Assembly: GCA_009469585.1 (NCBI GenBank)
Contig: SSXW01000013.1
Span: 1-64,000, forward strand
DNA: 64,000 bases
Reading direction: 5' to 3'
From: Dechloromonas sp. Dech2017
GTDB taxonomy: Bacteria > Pseudomonadota > Gammaproteobacteria > Burkholderiales > Rhodocyclaceae
Part shown: piece after piece, positions 17,616-27,414 of the stretch
Layout: each line of letters starts with the position of its first letter
How positions within the stretch are numbered: position 1 is the first letter of the stretch
Translations under genes and position numbers: made by a program
The notes under the pieces: generated by a model
Databases searched by the model: none
What the model was told of the DNA's origin: nothing
What the model saw: only the letters and a program-made list of their open reading frames with translations

Positions 17616-18548
17616 TTAATCGGCCAGCCGGGCGATCAGCGCCGGGTCGGCGACGCCGGTCGCCGGCAGGCCGGCCGCAGCCTGGTACTGCCGCAGCAGG
17701 TTGGCGCTGGTCTGGCCGAAAATGCCGTCGGCCTTGATGGCGACGCCTTGCTCGGACAGCCCGAGCTGCAGCAGGCGAACATCCAGCCCGCGGGCCAGCG
17801 GGCTTTGCAGCGCGATGCTGCGCGTGCCCGGTTGCGGGCCGTCGTAGCAGCCGGGCGGCGTGGCGCGCAGCGTGGCCGGCGAGATCTCGGCGCCGCGGAC
17901 GACCAGCGGCAATTCCAGCCCCCAGTAGCCCTGCTCGATCAGGCGCCGGAAAGCCTCCATGCGGTAGGCCGTCAGGCGCAGGTCGCGGCGCGGATGACTG
18001 GCCAGCCAGCTGTGCCGGGTAGCGACGTAGGCGGCGATCCACCGCCGTTCGCCGATCTCGGCCGGGCTGCCCGAGGCGGCGACGGTCCGCTCGCGCAGGG
18101 TCTTCCACGAACCGTGCACGACGCTGTCGTAGACCACGGCCAGGCCGAGGGGCGAGGCGATGCCGAAGTTGCCGGCAATACGGGCGGCCGTCTGCCAGTA
18201 AACCTCGTCGAAGAAAATGTCCTGGGTTTCGCGCATCACCCGGTCGTCGGCCGTGGCGCGCAGCAGGTTGTGCAGGCGCAGCTCGCCATCGAGGCTGAAG
18301 TCGATGGCCGCGAAACGCGGGAGCCAGGGCGCCAGGCGGTTGCCGAAGCGGGCGCCGTCGTTGGCGCAGTAACGTTGCAGCAGTTCGAGCAGGTTGCCGG
18401 AGGCTAGCGTCGTCTGCGAGCGGCCGAAAGTCAGGTGGCCGGTGTCGCCGGCAATCACCGTGACGCTGCCGTAATCGCCAAGGATGGCGCCGGTTTCGAA
18501 CAGATTGACGATGGCCTGGGCCGTCTGCTTCTGGGTCGGGGTCAGCAT
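17616..18548 (-). CDS. GH46 chitosanase-like hydrolase with C-terminal peptidoglycan-binding domain
   Basis: A 310-aa two-domain protein. The N-terminal domain (about 1-230) resembles family 46 glycosidases: FETGAILGDYGS offers a candidate catalytic Glu at residue 18 and IAGDTGHLTFGRSQTTL a candidate Asp near 35. The C-terminal 70 residues (LLQLGLSEQGVAIKADGIFG...) are a PG_binding_1-type repeat. No signal peptide is visible, unlike secreted chitosanases, so the enzyme may be cytoplasmic or leave with a lysis or secretion system. Substrate (chitosan or peptidoglycan) is unknown. It converges on the small membrane protein gene. Confidence 0.6.
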   Translation of the reverse strand: MLTPTQKQTAQAIVNLFETGAILGDYGSVTVIAGDTGHLTFGRSQTTLASGNLLELLQRYCANDGARFGNRLAPWLPRFAAIDFSLDGELRLHNLLRATADDRVMRETQDIFFDEVYWQTAARIAGNFGIASPLGLAVVYDSVVHGSWKTLRERTVAASGSPAEIGERRWIAAYVATRHSWLASHPRRDLRLTAYRMEAFRRLIEQGYWGLELPLVVRGAEISPATLRATPPGCYDGPQPGTRSIALQSPLARGLDVRLLQLGLSEQGVAIKADGIFGQTSANLLRQYQAAAGLPATGVADPALIARLAD

Positions 18549-18625
18549 GCTCGCTCCTTCCTGGGTGGCGGATGATGCGTTGCGAATGTTGTTTCAGGAT
18601 AGCACGATGACATTTTTCGGCCATG

Positions 18626-18650
18626 AAAAAACCCGGCACGCAGCCGGGTT
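18626..18650 (-). terminator. Intrinsic terminator of metY
   Basis: On the minus strand AACCCGGC (18643-18650) and GCCGGGTT (18630-18637) form an 8-bp stem, followed by a U-run from the As at 18626-18631. It lies 24 bp after the metY stop. Confidence 0.85.
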
Positions 18651-18673
18651 TCGGGTTCGGGCGACGCGGCCGC

Positions 18674-19945
18674 TCAGGCGGCGTTGAGCGCCTGGTCGAG
18701 GTCGGCGATCAGGTCGTCGATGTGCTCGATGCCGACCGACAGGCGGATCATGTCTTCCGACACGCCGGCCTTGGCCATTTCGGCCGGGCTGAGCTGGCGG
18801 TGCGTGGTGGACGCCGGGTGGCAGGCCAGGGTCTTGCAGTCGCCGATATTGACCAGGCGGGTGACCAGCTGCAGGGCGTCCTGGAACTTGCCGCCGCCGA
18901 CACTGCCGTTCTTGACGCCGAAGCTGAGAATGCCCGAGGCGCGGCCGCCCATGTACTTGCCGACCAGCGCGTGGTCCTTGTGCTCGGGCAGGCCGGCGTA
19001 ATTGACCCAGCTCACCTTGGGGTGCTTCTGCAGGAATTGGGCGATCTTCAGCGCGTTGTCGCAGATGCGGTCCATGCGCAGGGCCAGCGTCTCGACCCCC
19101 TGCAGGATCAGGAAGGCGTTGAAGGGGCTGATGGCGGCACCCATGTTGCGCAGCGGCACGACGCGGGCGCGGCCGATGTAGGCGGCCGGGCCGAGGGCCT
19201 CGGTGTAGACGACGCCGTGGTAGGAAACGTCCGGCTCGTTGAGGCGCTTGAACTTTTCCTTGTGCTCGGCCCACGGGAACTTGCCGCTATCGACGATGAT
19301 GCCGCCGATCGAATTGCCGTGGCCGCCGAGGTACTTGGTCAGGGCATGGACGACGATGTCGGCGCCGTGCTCGAAGGGGCGGCACAGGTAGGGCGACGGC
19401 ACGGTGTTGTCGACGATGACCGGAACGCCGTGCTTGTGGGCGATTTCGGCCAGCTGTTCGAAATCGGTGATGTTGCCGAGCGGGTTGCCGACCGACTCGC
19501 AATACACCGCCTTGGTCTTGCCATCGATCAGCTTCTCGAAGCTGGCCGGGTTGCGGTAATCGGCGAAGCGGACCTCGATGCCGTACTGCGGCAGGGTGTG
19601 GGCGAACAGGTTGTAGGTGCCGCCGTACAGCGTGGACGAGGTGACGATGTTGTCGCCGGCCTCGGCGATGGTCTGGATGGCGGCAGTGATGGCCGCCATG
19701 CCGGAGGCCATGCACAGCCCGGCGATGCCGCCTTCCATGGCGGCGACGCGCTTTTCCAGGACGTCCTGGGTAGGGTTCATGATGCGCGTGTAGATGTTGC
19801 CGGGCACCTTGAGGTCGAACAGGTCGGCCCCGTGCTGGGTGCTGTCGAAGGCGTAGGAGGTGGTCTGGTAGATGGGCACGGCGACCGCCTTGGTGGTCGG
19901 GTCCGGGCTGTAGCCGCCATGCACGGCCAGGGTTTCGATTTTCAT
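18674..19945 (-). CDS. metY: O-acetylhomoserine sulfhydrylase / aminocarboxypropyltransferase
   Basis: PLP-dependent Cys/Met metabolism enzyme (423 aa) that makes homocysteine directly from O-acetylhomoserine and sulfide. The PLP lysine is Lys204 in VHALTKYLGGHG; the N-terminal AVHGGYSPDPTTKAVAVPIY and the long C-terminal domain are typical of MetY rather than MetB or MetZ. It is transcribed alone, with a terminator behind it. Confidence 0.92.
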   Translation of the reverse strand: MKIETLAVHGGYSPDPTTKAVAVPIYQTTSYAFDSTQHGADLFDLKVPGNIYTRIMNPTQDVLEKRVAAMEGGIAGLCMASGMAAITAAIQTIAEAGDNIVTSSTLYGGTYNLFAHTLPQYGIEVRFADYRNPASFEKLIDGKTKAVYCESVGNPLGNITDFEQLAEIAHKHGVPVIVDNTVPSPYLCRPFEHGADIVVHALTKYLGGHGNSIGGIIVDSGKFPWAEHKEKFKRLNEPDVSYHGVVYTEALGPAAYIGRARVVPLRNMGAAISPFNAFLILQGVETLALRMDRICDNALKIAQFLQKHPKVSWVNYAGLPEHKDHALVGKYMGGRASGILSFGVKNGSVGGGKFQDALQLVTRLVNIGDCKTLACHPASTTHRQLSPAEMAKAGVSEDMIRLSVGIEHIDDLIADLDQALNAA

Positions 19946-20032
19946 GCGCGTCTCTCTCTTTATTGTTGGTAAAACGCGCAGTTTAGCAGGGGAATGGCCG
20001 GGAAATATGCCCGATACGCGGTCGTTTGCCGA

Positions 20033-21952
20033 CTATTCGGCCGCATTCGTATCGTCCGCCTCGGGGTCGCCGTGCCGGGCTGAACGGATCAGGAAGCGGC
20101 CGGGGTCGAGGGCATCGACCAGGTCGCGCTCGAGCGGCAGCGGTTCGCCGTCCAGGCGGCTGAGCAGCAGGTCGGCCATCAGCGCCGACCAGACGATGCC
20201 GCGCGCCCCGAAGCCCTGCACGCACCACAGGCCGGGCTGGCGGGGAATGCCGTGCAGGCGGCTGTTGGGCGAGGCGGCGACGGCATCGGGCACGGCGCCG
20301 ACGATGGGCAGGCGGTCCGGCGACATCGGCCGGAAGCCGACGTGGCCGCGCACGGTCGCCGGGTCGAGGCCGGCGGCGAAGCCGGGCAGGGCCAGGCGCA
20401 GGCGGGCCAGGTTGTCGCGGTGGTCGCCTTCGCGTTCGCTGGCCAGGTCGTCCTCGTAGGCGAGCGAGGCGCCGATCAGCTGGCTGCCGTCGATGGCCGG
20501 CATGGCGTAGCCGCTCTGGAAAAGCACGCAGTCGAGCGGCGTGCCGGCGGCGGCCGGTAGGTGGCTGACCTGGCCGCGCCCGGAACGCTGCGGCAGCCAG
20601 CCGAACTGGGCGAAGCGCGTTGCGGCGACGCCGCTGGCCATGATCAGCACCGGCGCTTCGGCCAGCACCCGGCCGGCGGCGTCGAGCGCCTGCCATTGCG
20701 AATTTGGCCGAATTATCCGGTCGACCGCAGCAGTGCAGCGGACGCTTATGCGTTCGGGAAAGGCGGCCAGCGCCGCCCGGCACAGCGCCGGCGGCTGCAC
20801 CCAGCCGCCGCCGGGAAACCACCAGCCGCCGAGGCTGACCGGATGGCCGACGCGGCGGCTGGCTTCGTCGCCGTCGACGAATTGCAGGAGTTCGGGCGGG
20901 AAGCCGAGCTGTTCAACGGTCCGCCGCTGCTGCGCTTCGTGCCCCGCTTCGCGTGCCAGGTGCAGCACGCCGCAGGCCGACCAGCGCGCCTCGGGCAGGC
21001 GCTCGAGCAGGCGCCGGGTGGCCAGGAAGCCGGCCCGGGTCAGGCGGGCCAGGCGGTTGTCGTCGGCGCTGGGCAGCGGGCGCAGCATGCCGGCCAGGTT
21101 GCCCGAGGCGCCGCTCGCCGCCGCGGCCGCCTGTTCGAGGACGGTGACCTGCCAGCCGGCGCCGGCCAGGGCGTGGGCCGCCGTGCTGCCGGCGATGCCG
21201 GCGCCAATGACGATGGCCCGGCGCTCGTCGGGCGGCCGATGGCGGTCCGGCCGGCGCGAGCGGAAGCGGCCGGCCAGCATGTGCCGCTTGCTGGCGAAGC
21301 CGGGTCGCCGGGCGACCTCGAACTCGGCCTCGGCCAGCGCCTGGCCGACATCGTCGGCGCCCGACCAGGTGGCCAGCGTGGCGCCCGGCGCGGCCAGCCT
21401 GGCCAGGCCTTTGCAGAACGGCCCCGACCATAGCTCGGGATTCTTGGCCGGCGCAAAGCCGTCGAGGAAGAAGGCGTCGACCGCGGCGTCGAGGTTGCGC
21501 AGCTGGCTGCTCGCATCGCCGAACAACAGGGTCAGGATGACCCGGCCGTCGTCCAGATGCAGGCGGTGCAGGCCCGGCGTCGGCAGCGGCCAGCCGGCTT
21601 GCAGCCGGCCGGCCAGTTCGGCGAATTGCGGCCTGGCGCGATGGCAGGCGGCGAACTCCGCTGCGGTCAACGGGAATTTTTCGCAAGAAACGAAATGCAG
21701 GCGCCGGCAGCGTTGCGGGTCGTCGCGCCAGGCCTGCCAGGCGGCGAGAAAGTTGAGGCCGGTGCCGAAGCCGGTTTCCAGGATGACGAAGCGCTCCCGC
21801 CCCTGCCAGCGTTGCGGCAAGGCGTTGCCGGCCAGGAAAACATGGCGGGCCTCGGCCGGGGGGTCCTGGGTGGCGTGGTAATCCTCGTCGAACAGCGGCG
21901 AATAGGGCGTGTCGCCGGCAAAGGCCAGGCGGGCCGGCTGCAGTTTTTCCAC
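20033..21952 (-). CDS. mnmC: tRNA 5-methylaminomethyl-2-thiouridine biosynthesis bifunctional protein MnmC
   Basis: Bifunctional enzyme for the last steps of mnm5s2U34 in tRNA (639 aa). The N-terminal methyltransferase has [14 protein letters not shown] (SAM site) and [14 protein letters not shown]. The C-terminal FAD oxidoreductase starts with [18 protein letters not shown] and removes the carboxymethyl group. The frame is open further upstream, but the start is placed at GTG 21952, which overlaps the stop of the preceding gene (TAGTG) and begins with the typical [10 protein letters not shown]. It contains two copies of the dispersed motif. Confidence 0.9.
   Translation of the reverse strand: MEKLQPARLAFAGDTPYSPLFDEDYHATQDPPAEARHVFLAGNALPQRWQGRERFVILETGFGTGLNFLAAWQAWRDDPQRCRRLHFVSCEKFPLTAAEFAACHRARPQFAELAGRLQAGWPLPTPGLHRLHLDDGRVILTLLFGDASSQLRNLDAAVDAFFLDGFAPAKNPELWSGPFCKGLARLAAPGATLATWSGADDVGQALAEAEFEVARRPGFASKRHMLAGRFRSRRPDRHRPPDERRAIVIGAGIAGSTAAHALAGAGWQVTVLEQAAAAASGASGNLAGMLRPLPSADDNRLARLTRAGFLATRRLLERLPEARWSACGVLHLAREAGHEAQQRRTVEQLGFPPELLQFVDGDEASRRVGHPVSLGGWWFPGGGWVQPPALCRAALAAFPERISVRCTAAVDRIIRPNSQWQALDAAGRVLAEAPVLIMASGVAATRFAQFGWLPQRSGRGQVSHLPAAAGTPLDCVLFQSGYAMPAIDGSQLIGASLAYEDDLASEREGDHRDNLARLRLALPGFAAGLDPATVRGHVGFRPMSPDRLPIVGAVPDAVAASPNSRLHGIPRQPGLWCVQGFGARGIVWSALMADLLLSRLDGEPLPLERDLVDALDPGRFLIRSARHGDPEADDTNAAE
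20694..20731 (-). repeat. Dispersed USS-like motif, copy 2 (exact core)
   Basis: Core GCTGCGGTCGAC on the minus strand (20720-20731), then tracts ATAATT and CCAAATTCG. It lies inside the FAD domain of mnmC. Confidence 0.75.
21660..21696 (+). repeat. Dispersed USS-like motif, copy 3 (exact core)
   Basis: Core GCTGCGGTCAAC (21660-21671), then GGGAATTTTTCG and AAGAAACGAAA. It lies inside the methyltransferase domain of mnmC, opposite in orientation to copy 2. Confidence 0.8.
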
Positions 21953-22446
21953 TAGTGCAGGCGGGAAGGGCGGGGCGGGGTGCCGGCCGCTTCCCGCGCC
22001 GTCGGCGCGTAGTCGAGCGCCAGGTTCCACTGGGCCTGCTCGGCGCCGGCGCGCAGCATGGCGCACAGCATGTGCAGCAGTTGCGGCGTCAGGCCGAGCT
22101 GCAGGCGGCGCTCGCGGCCTTCGCGGAAAGTCAGGTTGAAGCTGCCGTCGGCCAGCGTGTCGACCTTCAGTTCGCTGGTCAGCAGGGGCGTCGTGCCGAG
22201 CGGGTAGGTCGCCTTGTCGTCGGCGAACGCTTGTTCGAAGCTGGCCTGTTCGGTGGGCGCGGCCTCTCCGGCGACGGCCTGCGCTGCCGCCGGCTGGCCG
22301 AGCAGGCCGGCCAGATGTGGCCACAGGTCGCGCAGGAAGCGGCGAGTCAGCCAGATCCGGTATTCCTCGTCAGCCTGGGTGGCAACCCGCAGCAACAGGC
22401 GGTCCTGCAGGCGATCACAGGCGACTTGCAGCTGGCGGATGTGCAT
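21952..22446 (-). CDS. Conserved hypothetical protein upstream of mnmC
   Basis: A 164-aa soluble protein without signal peptide or membrane segment and with no family I recognise. The N-terminal part is helical ([33 protein letters not shown]); the C-terminal part has a beta-rich segment with paired [17 protein letters not shown] and [17 protein letters not shown]. Frame extends to a TTG at 22476, but ATG 22446 is preferred. One-base overlap of its stop with the mnmC start means they are co-translated, so a link to tRNA modification is possible but unproven. Confidence 0.65.
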   Translation of the reverse strand: MHIRQLQVACDRLQDRLLLRVATQADEEYRIWLTRRFLRDLWPHLAGLLGQPAAAQAVAGEAAPTEQASFEQAFADDKATYPLGTTPLLTSELKVDTLADGSFNLTFREGRERRLQLGLTPQLLHMLCAMLRAGAEQAQWNLALDYAPTAREAAGTPPRPSRLH

Positions 22447-22485
22447 CTCGGCGAGTCGGCAGGGGCTGGAAAACAAAGGCTTTGT

Positions 22486-22570
22486 CGCAGAGACGCAGAG
22501 TTGCCGAGAAAGGCAAGGTCGAGAAAAACCCGTTCTCTCTGCGTCGTCTCTGCGCCTCTGTGTCTCTGCG
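22486..22570. repeat. Intergenic imperfect inverted repeat rich in CTCTGCG
   Basis: CGCAGAGACGCAGAG (22486-22500) is inverted with one mismatch as CTCTGTGTCTCTGCG (22556-22570); a further CTCTGCGTCGTCTCTGCG copy lies between (22537-22554). It can fold into a long hairpin. The sequence style is of a dispersed intergenic repeat. It sits between lysS and the mnmC unit and has no coding content. Confidence 0.65.
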
Positions 22571-22606
22571 ATTCAATGAATATTTCCGGTTCGGCGACGG
22601 AAGGGG

Positions 22607-24112
22607 TTATTCCGGCCGCATCGAGGGGAAGAGGATGACATCCCGAATCGCCGGGCTGTCGGTCAGCAGCATGATCAGGCGGTCAATCCCGATGCCGCAA
22701 CCGCCGGTCGGCGGCAGGCCGTATTCCAGCGCCCGGATGAAATCGGCGTCGTAGTACATCGCTTCCTCGTCGCCGGCGTCCTTGGCCTTCATCTGCTCCT
22801 GGAAGCGGGCGGCCTGGTCCTCGGCGTCGTTCAGCTCGGAGAAGCCGTTGGCGATCTCGCGGCCGACGATGAACAGCTCGAAGCGCTCGGTGATTTCGGG
22901 GTTGCTGTCGGAGGCGCGGGCCAGCGGCGACACTTCGACCGGGTAGTCGATGATGAAGGTCGGTTCCCAGCAGTGGGCTTCGGCGCAGGCCTCGAACAGC
23001 TGCAGCTGCAGGCTGCCCAGGCCGCCCGGCTTGAGCGGCTCGCCGAAGGCCTTGATCTGTTCCTTGAGGAAAGCCGCGTCGGCCAGTTGGGCGTCGGTGA
23101 AGCCGGGCTGCTGGCGCTGGATGGCCTGGCAGATGGTCAGGCGGTGGAAGGGCTTGGAGAGATCGAGTTCGCGCCCCTGGTAGAAGAACACTTCCTTGCC
23201 CAGCGCCTCGCGGGCGGCGTGGCGGATGAGGCCTTCGGTGAAGTCCATCAGCGTGTGGTAGTTGGCGTAGGCCTCGTAGAACTCCATCATCGTGAATTCG
23301 GGATTGTGCCGCGGGCTCAAGCCTTCGTTGCGGAAGTTGCGATTGATCTCGAAGACCTTCTCGAAGCCGCCGACGACCAGGCGCTTGAGATAGAGCTCGG
23401 GGGCGATGCGCAGGAACTGCTGCATGTCGAGCGCGTTGTGGTGGGTGACGAAGGGCTTGGCCGCGGCACCGCCGGGGATGGGGTGCATCATCGGCGTTTC
23501 GACCTCCATGAAGCCGTGGCCGCACATGTAGTTGCGGATCGACTGGACGATGGCCGAACGGGCGCGGAAGGTGAAGCGCGTCTCCTCGTTCATGATCAGG
23601 TCGACGTAGCGCTGGCGGTACTTCAGTTCCTGGTCGGCCAGGCCGTGGAACTTGTCGGGCAGGGGGCGCAGCGACTTGGTCAGCAGGCGGATCTCGGCCG
23701 CCTGGACGGACAGTTCGCCGGTCTTGGTCTTCATCAGGATGCCGGTGACGCCGACGATGTCGCCCAGGTCCCAGGTCTTGAAGCCGGCGTAGGCGTCCTC
23801 GCCGACGCGGTCGCGGGTGATGTAGATCTGGATGCGGCCGGACAGGTCCTGGATGGTGGCGAACGATGCCTTGCCCATGACGCGCTTGAGCATCATGCGG
23901 CCGGCCACCTTGACTTCGACCGGCATGCCTTCCAGCTCTTCGGCGCTCTTCTCGCCGTAGCCCTCGAGCACCCGGGCGGCGGTGTTCTCGCGCTGGAAGT
24001 CGTTGGGGAAGGCCTGGCCGGTCTTGCGCCATTCGGCGAGTTTGGCGCGACGCTCGGCGATGAGCTGGTTTTCGTCTTGCGGGACCGGGGCTTGCTGTTC
24101 GGCGTTGGACAT
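22607..24112 (-). CDS. lysS: Lysyl-tRNA synthetase (class II)
   Basis: Charges tRNA-Lys; 501 aa, normal for bacterial class II LysRS. An N-terminal OB-fold anticodon-binding domain ([20 protein letters not shown]) precedes the catalytic core with motif 2 ([22 protein letters not shown], shown here in part) and motif 3 ([14 protein letters not shown]). The open frame continues far upstream, but ATG 24112 is chosen because the AAGGA ribosome binding site is correctly spaced to it and too close to the ATG at 24118. Confidence 0.95.
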   Translation of the reverse strand: MSNAEQQAPVPQDENQLIAERRAKLAEWRKTGQAFPNDFQRENTAARVLEGYGEKSAEELEGMPVEVKVAGRMMLKRVMGKASFATIQDLSGRIQIYITRDRVGEDAYAGFKTWDLGDIVGVTGILMKTKTGELSVQAAEIRLLTKSLRPLPDKFHGLADQELKYRQRYVDLIMNEETRFTFRARSAIVQSIRNYMCGHGFMEVETPMMHPIPGGAAAKPFVTHHNALDMQQFLRIAPELYLKRLVVGGFEKVFEINRNFRNEGLSPRHNPEFTMMEFYEAYANYHTLMDFTEGLIRHAAREALGKEVFFYQGRELDLSKPFHRLTICQAIQRQQPGFTDAQLADAAFLKEQIKAFGEPLKPGGLGSLQLQLFEACAEAHCWEPTFIIDYPVEVSPLARASDSNPEITERFELFIVGREIANGFSELNDAEDQAARFQEQMKAKDAGDEEAMYYDADFIRALEYGLPPTGGCGIGIDRLIMLLTDSPAIRDVILFPSMRPE

Positions 24113-24311
24113 GTTCATTCCTTGAAAACGGGTGGTCGCCTTTCGGGGCGCGTAACGTGCGATTTTCGCCCATTTCAGCCGCCTGCGAAAGCTTGCCGCT
24201 TCAATTTCGGGCCATGGGTGGGATAATGGCCCGATGCTCAAGCCGGATTCATCACCTTTTCGCGCAGCCCCGATGCGCCCGCAGCCCTGCCACGGGCTGG
24301 ACAACAGCGCC

Positions 24312-24659
24312 ATGTCACGGGCGCTGCGTCTGTTCGTCTTCCTCGGTGCCGGCCTGACCGTCGGCGCGGTCCGGGCCGAGTCGGTCAAGATGCTGGGCTT
24401 CGACGACATGAGCTGCACCGCCTGGGCCGCTTCGAAAAACGATATCGACCAGCGCCAGGCCTACCTGGTGTGGATGCGCGGCGTGCTCACCGGCCACAAC
24501 TACGCACTGCAGGGGCAGCAGGTCTCCACCATCTCCAGCGGCACCATCGAGAACTACATCCAGCGCTATTGCAGTTCCAACCCGACCGGCCGCTTCAGCG
24601 ACGGGATCTTCCGCCTCAGCGACCAGTTTTCCGGGCGCAACCAGCCGATCAGGAAGTAG
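24312..24659 (+). CDS. Small periplasmic protein, HdeA/HdeB-like
   Basis: A 115-aa exported protein: signal peptide about residues 1-23 ([20 protein letters not shown] is its first part), then a short helical domain with two cysteines, one in DMSCTAWAA and one in [10 protein letters not shown], spaced as in HdeA/HdeB-type acid-stress chaperones. Similarity is in pattern only. ATG 24312 is chosen because it places the signal peptide at the N-terminus; the frame is open from 24234. Its end overlaps the convergent cupin gene by 11 bp. Confidence 0.6.
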   Translation: MSRALRLFVFLGAGLTVGAVRAESVKMLGFDDMSCTAWAASKNDIDQRQAYLVWMRGVLTGHNYALQGQQVSTISSGTIENYIQRYCSSNPTGRFSDGIFRLSDQFSGRNQPIRK

Positions 24660-24996
24660 GGGCGTCGCAGGGCGGGGCGTCGTAGTGGACGGCCAGCCAG
24701 ATCGTCGTCTGGTCGGGCGCCGTCCAGTCCACACGGTGCCGGCGGTGCGGCGCGATGTCCAGCCAGTCGCCAGCCCGTAACTCGCGGGCGGCCGGCTCGT
24801 CGGCGAAGCGCAGGCGGGCCTGCCCCTGAACGAGCAGCACCCATTCGCCGCCCGGCTGGTCGTACCAGAAACCGGGCGGGCTGCACTGGCCGTGCGAGAC
24901 GATGCGCTCGATGCGCAGCCCGGGGCGGCCGAGCAGTTCGCTGAAATGTTCCGGGCCGGAAGCGTCGGGCAGGTCGGCAAACAGGCTGGCGGTCAT
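24649..24996 (-). CDS. Cupin-domain protein
   Basis: A 115-aa single-domain cupin. Core strands GEWVLLVQGQARLRF and LRAGDWLDIAPHRRHRVDWT match the two cupin motifs, with His residues able to bind a metal. No further function can be given. It starts 2 bp after the end of the membrane-anchored gene upstream, so both are in one unit. Confidence 0.75.
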   Translation of the reverse strand: MTASLFADLPDASGPEHFSELLGRPGLRIERIVSHGQCSPPGFWYDQPGGEWVLLVQGQARLRFADEPAARELRAGDWLDIAPHRRHRVDWTAPDQTTIWLAVHYDAPPCDAPTS

Positions 24997-24998
24997 GA

Positions 24999-26246
24999 TC
25001 AGGGTTGGGCGATGTCGCGATAGAGCGGCAGACTGAATATCCGCCGCTCGATTTCGCCGGTGAGCTGGCGGTAGGCCGGGCTGCGGGTGTCGCCGAAGCG
25101 GTGCTGGAACTGCTGCATGCTCAGGTATTCGGGCAGGTCGGCGATGCGCGGGGCGAGGTCGCTGTCGGTGAAGGGAGCGGCGAGCAAGTCGTCGAGGCGT
25201 TCCGGATGGCGGACCAGCAATTCGCCGAAATTCGTCCCGGCCCGGTCGGCGGCCAGGTCGGCGAAGGAGAAGCCGCTGCCGTGGCGGGCGTCGGCCAGTT
25301 CCTTGTAGAGGCCGATGGCGTCGGCGATCGGTTCGCCGGCCCAGGCGGCGAGGGCGGCGGAAATGACAAAGTGCTGGGCGCTGTCGAAACGGCCAAAGAG
25401 GGTCGGGGCCACCGGCCGTATGCGCGGCCAGCCGGCTGCTTCGGGAATCAGTGCGGCCAGGTTGCGCTCCGACAGGTAGGCGGCCAGCACGAACAGGACG
25501 GCGCGCCGTTCGGCCATGCGCTCGTTGCCGTCGGTGTCGAGCAGCGGGGCGAGCACTTCGGCCAGGGGCACCCGGCTGCCCGCCGACTTGTGGTCGAAGA
25601 GTCCGGCCAGCTGCTCATGCGCCGAGCGGATGCGGGCCAGGTCGTCGGGGGCGATGGCGATGGCCCGGGCTCGTTCGAGGATGGCCGGCTGCCAGACGTA
25701 GCTGACGACCAGGCTCTGGTGCTCGGGTTCGAAGCGCAGGTCGCGGATGGCGTCGTAGGCCAGTTGCCACTCGCGCTGGTAGCCGGCGCGGCGCAGGCCG
25801 GCGGCCAGGGCCAGGTCGACCAGGGACGACGGCAGCGGCAGCCAGCCGAGGCGGGCGCCGGTCAGGCGCGGCTTGCCGTCGGCCCGGCCGACGGTGGCGC
25901 TGCCGTTCAGATACAGTTGGCCGGGCAGGGGCAGGCTGAGCCGGATCTCGGCCTGGTCGCGGCCGAGGACGAGGGCGCCCCGGCCGCCCAGGAAGCGGGT
26001 GGCGGCGTAGTTGATGCCTTCGTCGACGAGGCCGGCCGGGATGGCCGTTTGCCGCGCGTCGCCGGGCTTGAGCCGGCGCGGGTCGTTGGTCAGCAGCAGC
26101 CAGCGCGCCTGGGCGACGGCGACCGGGGAAATGGTCGGGCTGCGGTCGACCAGCGGTTGGCGGTCGATGCCGGCCAGCAGCAGACCGCCGGCGATCAGCG
26201 CCAGCAGGAGCAGGATGCCGGCCAGCCAGGTGAGGAAACGAATCAC
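24999..26246 (-). CDS. Membrane-anchored hypothetical protein (415 aa)
   Basis: One N-terminal transmembrane anchor (about residues 5-27, IRFLTWLAGILLLLALIAG) and a large domain expected in the periplasm. The motif HGSGFSFADLAADRAGTNFG near residue 340 looks conserved (possible active-site loop with His and Asp) but I cannot name the family. The start is GTG 26246. It lies 25 bp after prfB in the same direction, so it is likely read through from prfB, with the cupin gene third. Confidence 0.65.
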   Translation of the reverse strand: MIRFLTWLAGILLLLALIAGGLLLAGIDRQPLVDRSPTISPVAVAQARWLLLTNDPRRLKPGDARQTAIPAGLVDEGINYAATRFLGGRGALVLGRDQAEIRLSLPLPGQLYLNGSATVGRADGKPRLTGARLGWLPLPSSLVDLALAAGLRRAGYQREWQLAYDAIRDLRFEPEHQSLVVSYVWQPAILERARAIAIAPDDLARIRSAHEQLAGLFDHKSAGSRVPLAEVLAPLLDTDGNERMAERRAVLFVLAAYLSERNLAALIPEAAGWPRIRPVAPTLFGRFDSAQHFVISAALAAWAGEPIADAIGLYKELADARHGSGFSFADLAADRAGTNFGELLVRHPERLDDLLAAPFTDSDLAPRIADLPEYLSMQQFQHRFGDTRSPAYRQLTGEIERRIFSLPLYRDIAQP

Positions 26247-26271
26247 GTTGCCCGGGCCGACCGTGTCGCCG

Positions 26272-27376
26272 CTAGACGCCCTGCTTCAGGCTGGCCTCGA
26301 TGAAGTCGTCGAGGTCGCCGTCGAGCACGGCCTGGGTGTTGCCGGTCTCGAAACTGGTGCGCAGGTCCTTGATGCGGCTCTGGTCGAGCACGTAGGAGCG
26401 GATCTGGTGGCCCCAGCCGATGTCCGACTTGGCGTCTTCCAGCTTCTGCTGCTCGGCCTGCTGCTTGCGCAGCTCGAACTCGTAGAGGCGGGCGCGCAGC
26501 ATCTGCCAGGCTTCGTCGCGGTTGCGGTGCTGCGAACGGTCGTTCTGGCACTGGACGACGATGCCGGTCGGGACGTGGGTCAGGCGCACCGCCGAGTCGG
26601 TCTTGTTGATGTGCTGGCCGCCGGCGCCGGAGGCGCGGTAGGTGTCGGTGCGCACGTCGGCCGGGTTGATGGCGATCTCGATAGAGTCATCGACTTCCGG
26701 GAAGACGAAGACCGAGGTGAAGCTGGTGTGGCGACGGGCGTTGGAGTCGAAGGGCGACTTGCGGACTAGGCGGTGGATGCCGGTCTCGGTGCGCAGCGTG
26801 CCGTAGGCGTAGTCGCCGGAGAACTTGACGGTGGCGCTCTTGATGCCGGCCACGTCGCCTTCCGATTCTTCCATGACCTCTACGGTGAACCCCTTTTTTT
26901 CGCCAAATTTCAAATACATGCGCAGCAGCATCGAGGCCCAGTCCTGGGCTTCGGTACCGCCGGCGCCGGCCTGGATTTCCAGGAAGCAGGGCATGGGGTC
27001 GGAGGGGTTGTTGAACATGCGGCGGAATTCGAGGGCGGCGATTTTCTTTTCCAGTTCGACGTTGTCGGCCTCGACCGAAAGCAGGGTATCCTCGTCGCCC
27101 TCGTCCTTGCCCATGGCGAACAGTTCGCGGCCGTCAGTGAGGCCGGCATCGACGGCTTCGAGGACGAGCACGATGTCTTCCAGCGATTTTTTTTCGCGGC
27201 CCATCTCCTGGGCGCGCTTCGGATCGTCCCAGATCTTCGGGTCTTCCATCTCCTGCGCGAGCAGGGTCAGGCGTTCGCGCTTGTGATCGTAGTCAAAGAT
27301 ACCTCCGCAGCTCGGCCGCGCGCTGCGCGATGTCGTCGAGCTTGTTGGAGATGCTGTTGAGGTGTTCGGCTTCCAT
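26272..27376 (-). CDS. prfB: Peptide chain release factor 2 with programmed +1 frameshift
   Basis: RF2 recognises UGA and UAA stops; about 367 aa after frameshifting. The zero frame starts at ATG 27376 ([18 protein letters not shown]...) and reaches the in-frame TGA at 27295-27293 after codon CTT, preceded by CGGAGGTAT, the internal Shine-Dalgarno-like element that promotes +1 slippage. The second frame continues with [12 protein letters not shown] and contains the GGQ loop ([17 protein letters not shown]) and [13 protein letters not shown]. The site matches the classical autoregulatory signal. A degenerate copy of the dispersed motif lies at 26879-26916. Confidence 0.95.
26879..26916 (+). 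repeat. Dispersed USS-like motif, degenerate copy in prfB
   Basis: Core TCTACGGTGAAC (26879-26890) differs at three positions; the tracts TTTTTTT and CGCCAAATTTCAAA are in register with the other copies. Confidence 0.5.
27292..27307 (-). promoter_or_regulatory. RF2 +1 frameshift site
   Basis: On the minus strand, CGGAGGTATCTTTGAC: SD-like GGAGG, then slippery CTT and stop TGA (27295-27293). Low RF2 lets the ribosome slip and make more RF2. Confidence 0.95.
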
Positions 27377-27414
27377 GATGTCGGTCTCGTTGCGTGGCAA
27401 AAGATCGCCATTAT

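Noticed and set aside
26139..26150. Exact motif core in the 415-aa gene as a full copy
   Set aside because: No A/T tracts follow (CAGCGGTTGGCGG), so I count it only as a core occurrence.
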